DNA of 6,324 nucleotides from Pseudomonadota bacterium. GTDB taxonomy: Bacteria; Pseudomonadota; Gammaproteobacteria; Steroidobacterales; Woeseiaceae. The stretch's first letter is position 1, and the number at the start of each line of letters is the position of its first letter. The stretch spans positions 1-6,324 of the forward strand of contig JAKSCZ010000264.1 of NCBI GenBank assembly GCA_022360335.1, in the 5' to 3' direction. Below, one piece after another: positions 4,686-6,324 of this stretch. The notes under the pieces are model-generated. The model did no database searches. It saw only the letters and a program-made list of their open reading frames with translations, and was not told the origin of the DNA. The translations under genes and the position numbers were made by a program.

Positions 4686-6324
4686 ATGAAAGGACTTTCA
4701 TGCTTGATTTGCGGCATCATGCTCATGACGGGGAGCGCCGGCGTGGCGCGTGACCCGGGCTACGACCGGCCGACGGGGCTGGCGCATGCGTCGCGTTCCG
4801 AAGTCATCGCGCCGCACGGCATGGCCGCGACCAGCCAGCCGTTGGCCACGCAGGTCGCACTGGATATCCTCAAGAAGGACGGCAGTGCCGTCGATGCGGC
4901 GATCGCCGCCAATGCGGTGCTCGGACTCATGGAGCCGACGGGCTGCGGCATCGGGGGCGATCTGTTCGCCATCGTCTGGGACGCCGGTAAACGGGAACTG
5001 GCCGGTCTCAACGCGTCCGGCCGGTCGCCCGGGACGATGACGCTCGATTACTTCCGCGAGCGCGGCATCGATGCCATACCGAAATTCGGTCCGCTGCCGG
5101 TGAGCGTGCCGGGTACCGTCGACGGATGGTTCGAGTTGCACGGGCGATACGGCCGCCTGCCGATGTCGGATTTGCTGGCCCCGGCCATCGCGTATGCACG
5201 AAACGGTTTTCCGGTGACCGAGGTCATCGCGCACTACTTCGCCGTCAACCGCGAGCGCATCGGGCATTACCCGGGGTTCGCCGACACCTTCATGCCGGGG
5301 GGCGACGTGCCGGGCAAGGGCGAGGTCTTCCGCAACCCGCGGCTCGCCGACACCTACGAAGCGATCGCCGAAAAGGGCCGTGACGAATTCTACAAAGGGG
5401 ATATCGCCAGAAAGATCGATGCCTACATGACGGAGCAGGGCGGCCTGCTCCGCTACGACGACCTCGCATCGCACCGGTCGGAATGGGTGACTCCGGTGGC
5501 GAGCAACTACCGGGGGTGGGATATCTACGAGTTGCCGCCGAACGGGCAGGGAATCGCCGCGCTGCAGATACTGAACATTCTCGAAGGCTTCGATATCGCC
5601 TCGATGGGTTTCGGCAGCGCCGACTACATCCACACACTCGTCGAGGCAAAGAAACTCGCGTTCGAGGACCGCGCGAAGTACTACGCCGACATGGAGTTCG
5701 CAGACGTGCCGCTCGAGCGGCTCATTTCCAGGGACTACGCGGACGAGCGTCGCGCGCTGATTGCTCCGGACCGGGCGTCGGCGTCGCTGCCGGCAGGCGA
5801 TCCGGGTCCGCAGGACGGCGACACGATCTACCTAAGCGTCGCGGACGGCGACGGCAACATGGTGTCGCTGATTCAGAGCAATTACCGCGGCATGGGTTCG
5901 GGGATGACGCCCGGCGACCTCGGCTTCGTGCTGCAGAACCGCGCCGAGTTATTCGCGATGGACGAGCGACACGCCAACGTCGTCGAGGGCGGCAAGCGCC
6001 CGTTCCACACGATCATCCCGGCGTTCGTCATGAAGGATGGCGAGCCGCTGATGAGTTTCGGGCTCATGGGCGGTGCGATGCAGCCGCAGGGACATGCCCA
6101 GATCATCGTCAACATGGTCGACTTCGGCATGAACCTGCAGGAGGCGGGCGATGCGGCGCGCGTGAATCACGTCGGTTCGTCGTCGCCGACGGGCACGACG
6201 ATGAGCGATGGCGGGGTCGTTCATCTCGAGAACGGTTTCAGCGAGGAAGTCCGGGCCGAACTCGAACGTCGCGGCCACACGCTGGGGTCGTCCAACGGCG
6301 GTTTCGGGGGCTATCAGGCGATCA
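4686..6324 (+). CDS. ggt: Gamma-glutamyltransferase family Ntn hydrolase, 3' end outside window
   Basis: N-terminal-nucleophile enzyme made as a precursor that cleaves itself, after which the new N-terminal threonine attacks gamma-glutamyl or related amide bonds. The window shows 546 codons without a stop; few are missing if length is typical. A weak signal-peptide-like start (MKGLSCLICGIMLMTGSAGVA) suggests export. Family blocks: ANAVLGLMEPTGCGIGGDLF (76-95), LPVSVPGTVDGW (137-148), PPNGQG (284-289), and the autocleavage site GDT with predicted nucleophile Thr380 in DTIYLSVADGDGN, aligning to E. coli Thr391. The oxyanion glycines are Gly462-Gly463 in GLMGGAMQPQGH. The E. coli substrate motif REMAP is replaced by SGRSP (111-115), and the serine pair in PLSSMSP by His-Thr (RPFHTIIP, 438-445). 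These features resemble the YwrD/acylase-like branch. Substrate is therefore uncertain: glutathione, other gamma-glutamyl amides or an acyl amide. Divergent from pepQ. Confidence 0.9.
   Translation, partial: MKGLSCLICGIMLMTGSAGVARDPGYDRPTGLAHASRSEVIAPHGMAATSQPLATQVALDILKKDGSAVDAAIAANAVLGLMEPTGCGIGGDLFAIVWDAGKRELAGLNASGRSPGTMTLDYFRERGIDAIPKFGPLPVSVPGTVDGWFELHGRYGRLPMSDLLAPAIAYARNGFPVTEVIAHYFAVNRERIGHYPGFADTFMPGGDVPGKGEVFRNPRLADTYEAIAEKGRDEFYKGDIARKIDAYMTEQGGLLRYDDLASHRSEWVTPVASNYRGWDIYELPPNGQGIAALQILNILEGFDIASMGFGSADYIHTLVEAKKLAFEDRAKYYADMEFADVPLERLISRDYADERRALIAPDRASASLPAGDPGPQDGDTIYLSVADGDGNMVSLIQSNYRGMGSGMTPGDLGFVLQNRAELFAMDERHANVVEGGKRPFHTIIPAFVMKDGEPLMSFGLMGGAMQPQGHAQIIVNMVDFGMNLQEAGDAARVNHVGSSSPTGTTMSDGGVVHLENGFSEEVRAELERRGHTLGSSNGGFGGYQAI

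Noticed and set aside
4686..4748. Lipoprotein signal with Cys6 or Cys9 in the GGT-family N-terminus
   Set aside because: The residues before the cysteines do not make a lipobox and the hydrophobic stretch before them is far too short; an ordinary weak Sec signal ending near residue 21 fits better.
3383..4753. A 456-codon open frame on the plus strand opposite the dipeptidase gene
   Set aside because: It is the antisense shadow of pepQ in GC-rich DNA: low-complexity Arg/Val/Gly/Asp-rich translation with no recognisable motif, whereas the minus strand encodes a full prolidase with all metal ligands.
4698..5633. A 311-codon open frame on the minus strand within the GGT-family gene
   Set aside because: Antisense shadow; His/Arg/Val-rich with no domain, while the plus frame carries conserved GGT blocks and the catalytic threonine.

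Overview
The window comes from a GC-rich bacterial chromosome, most likely a gammaproteobacterium. The L17 protein is collinear with the E. coli form and has the same length (127 aa). Short hairpin repeats of the GTAGGAGCGGCTTCAGCCGC type, familiar from Pseudomonas and Xanthomonadales-like genomes, flank it. The genus cannot be fixed from the sequence; a Woeseiales- or Xanthomonadales-like lineage is only a guess.

Layout. (1) 1-566: rplQ, the last gene of the ribosomal-protein alpha operon, sits between two copies of a hairpin repeat and is followed by a strong terminator (542-566). (2) 588-1406, plus strand: a patatin-like (RssA-type) serine lipase/esterase that starts almost on top of that terminator. 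(3) 1407-1614: a convergent gap holding a coding-like orphan frame and a minus-strand terminator. (4) 1615-2148, minus: a small exported TPR-like protein with its own promoter, Shine-Dalgarno and terminator. (5) 2254-3144, minus: a LysR-family regulator of the GcvA-like type. (6) 3260-4609, minus: a PepQ/OPAA-type Xaa-Pro dipeptidase with all five metal ligands. (7) 4686-6324, plus and running off the window: a gamma-glutamyltransferase-family Ntn hydrolase, divergent from the dipeptidase and resembling the YwrD/acylase-like branch more than classical glutathione GGT.

How the genes may work together: the dipeptidase and the GGT-family enzyme share a 76-bp divergent control region, and the LysR gene lies just downstream of the dipeptidase on the same strand. 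A small locus for peptide or gamma-glutamyl amide scavenging under LysR control is plausible but inferred. The patatin and TPR genes look like independent single-gene units.

I see no convincing new multi-gene system. The items most worth a second look are two genes whose best -10 hexamer lies exactly 6 nt before the ATG (possible leaderless mRNAs), the repeats around rplQ, and the changed substrate-pocket residues of the GGT-family enzyme. No tRNA, rRNA, CRISPR array or insertion sequence was seen.
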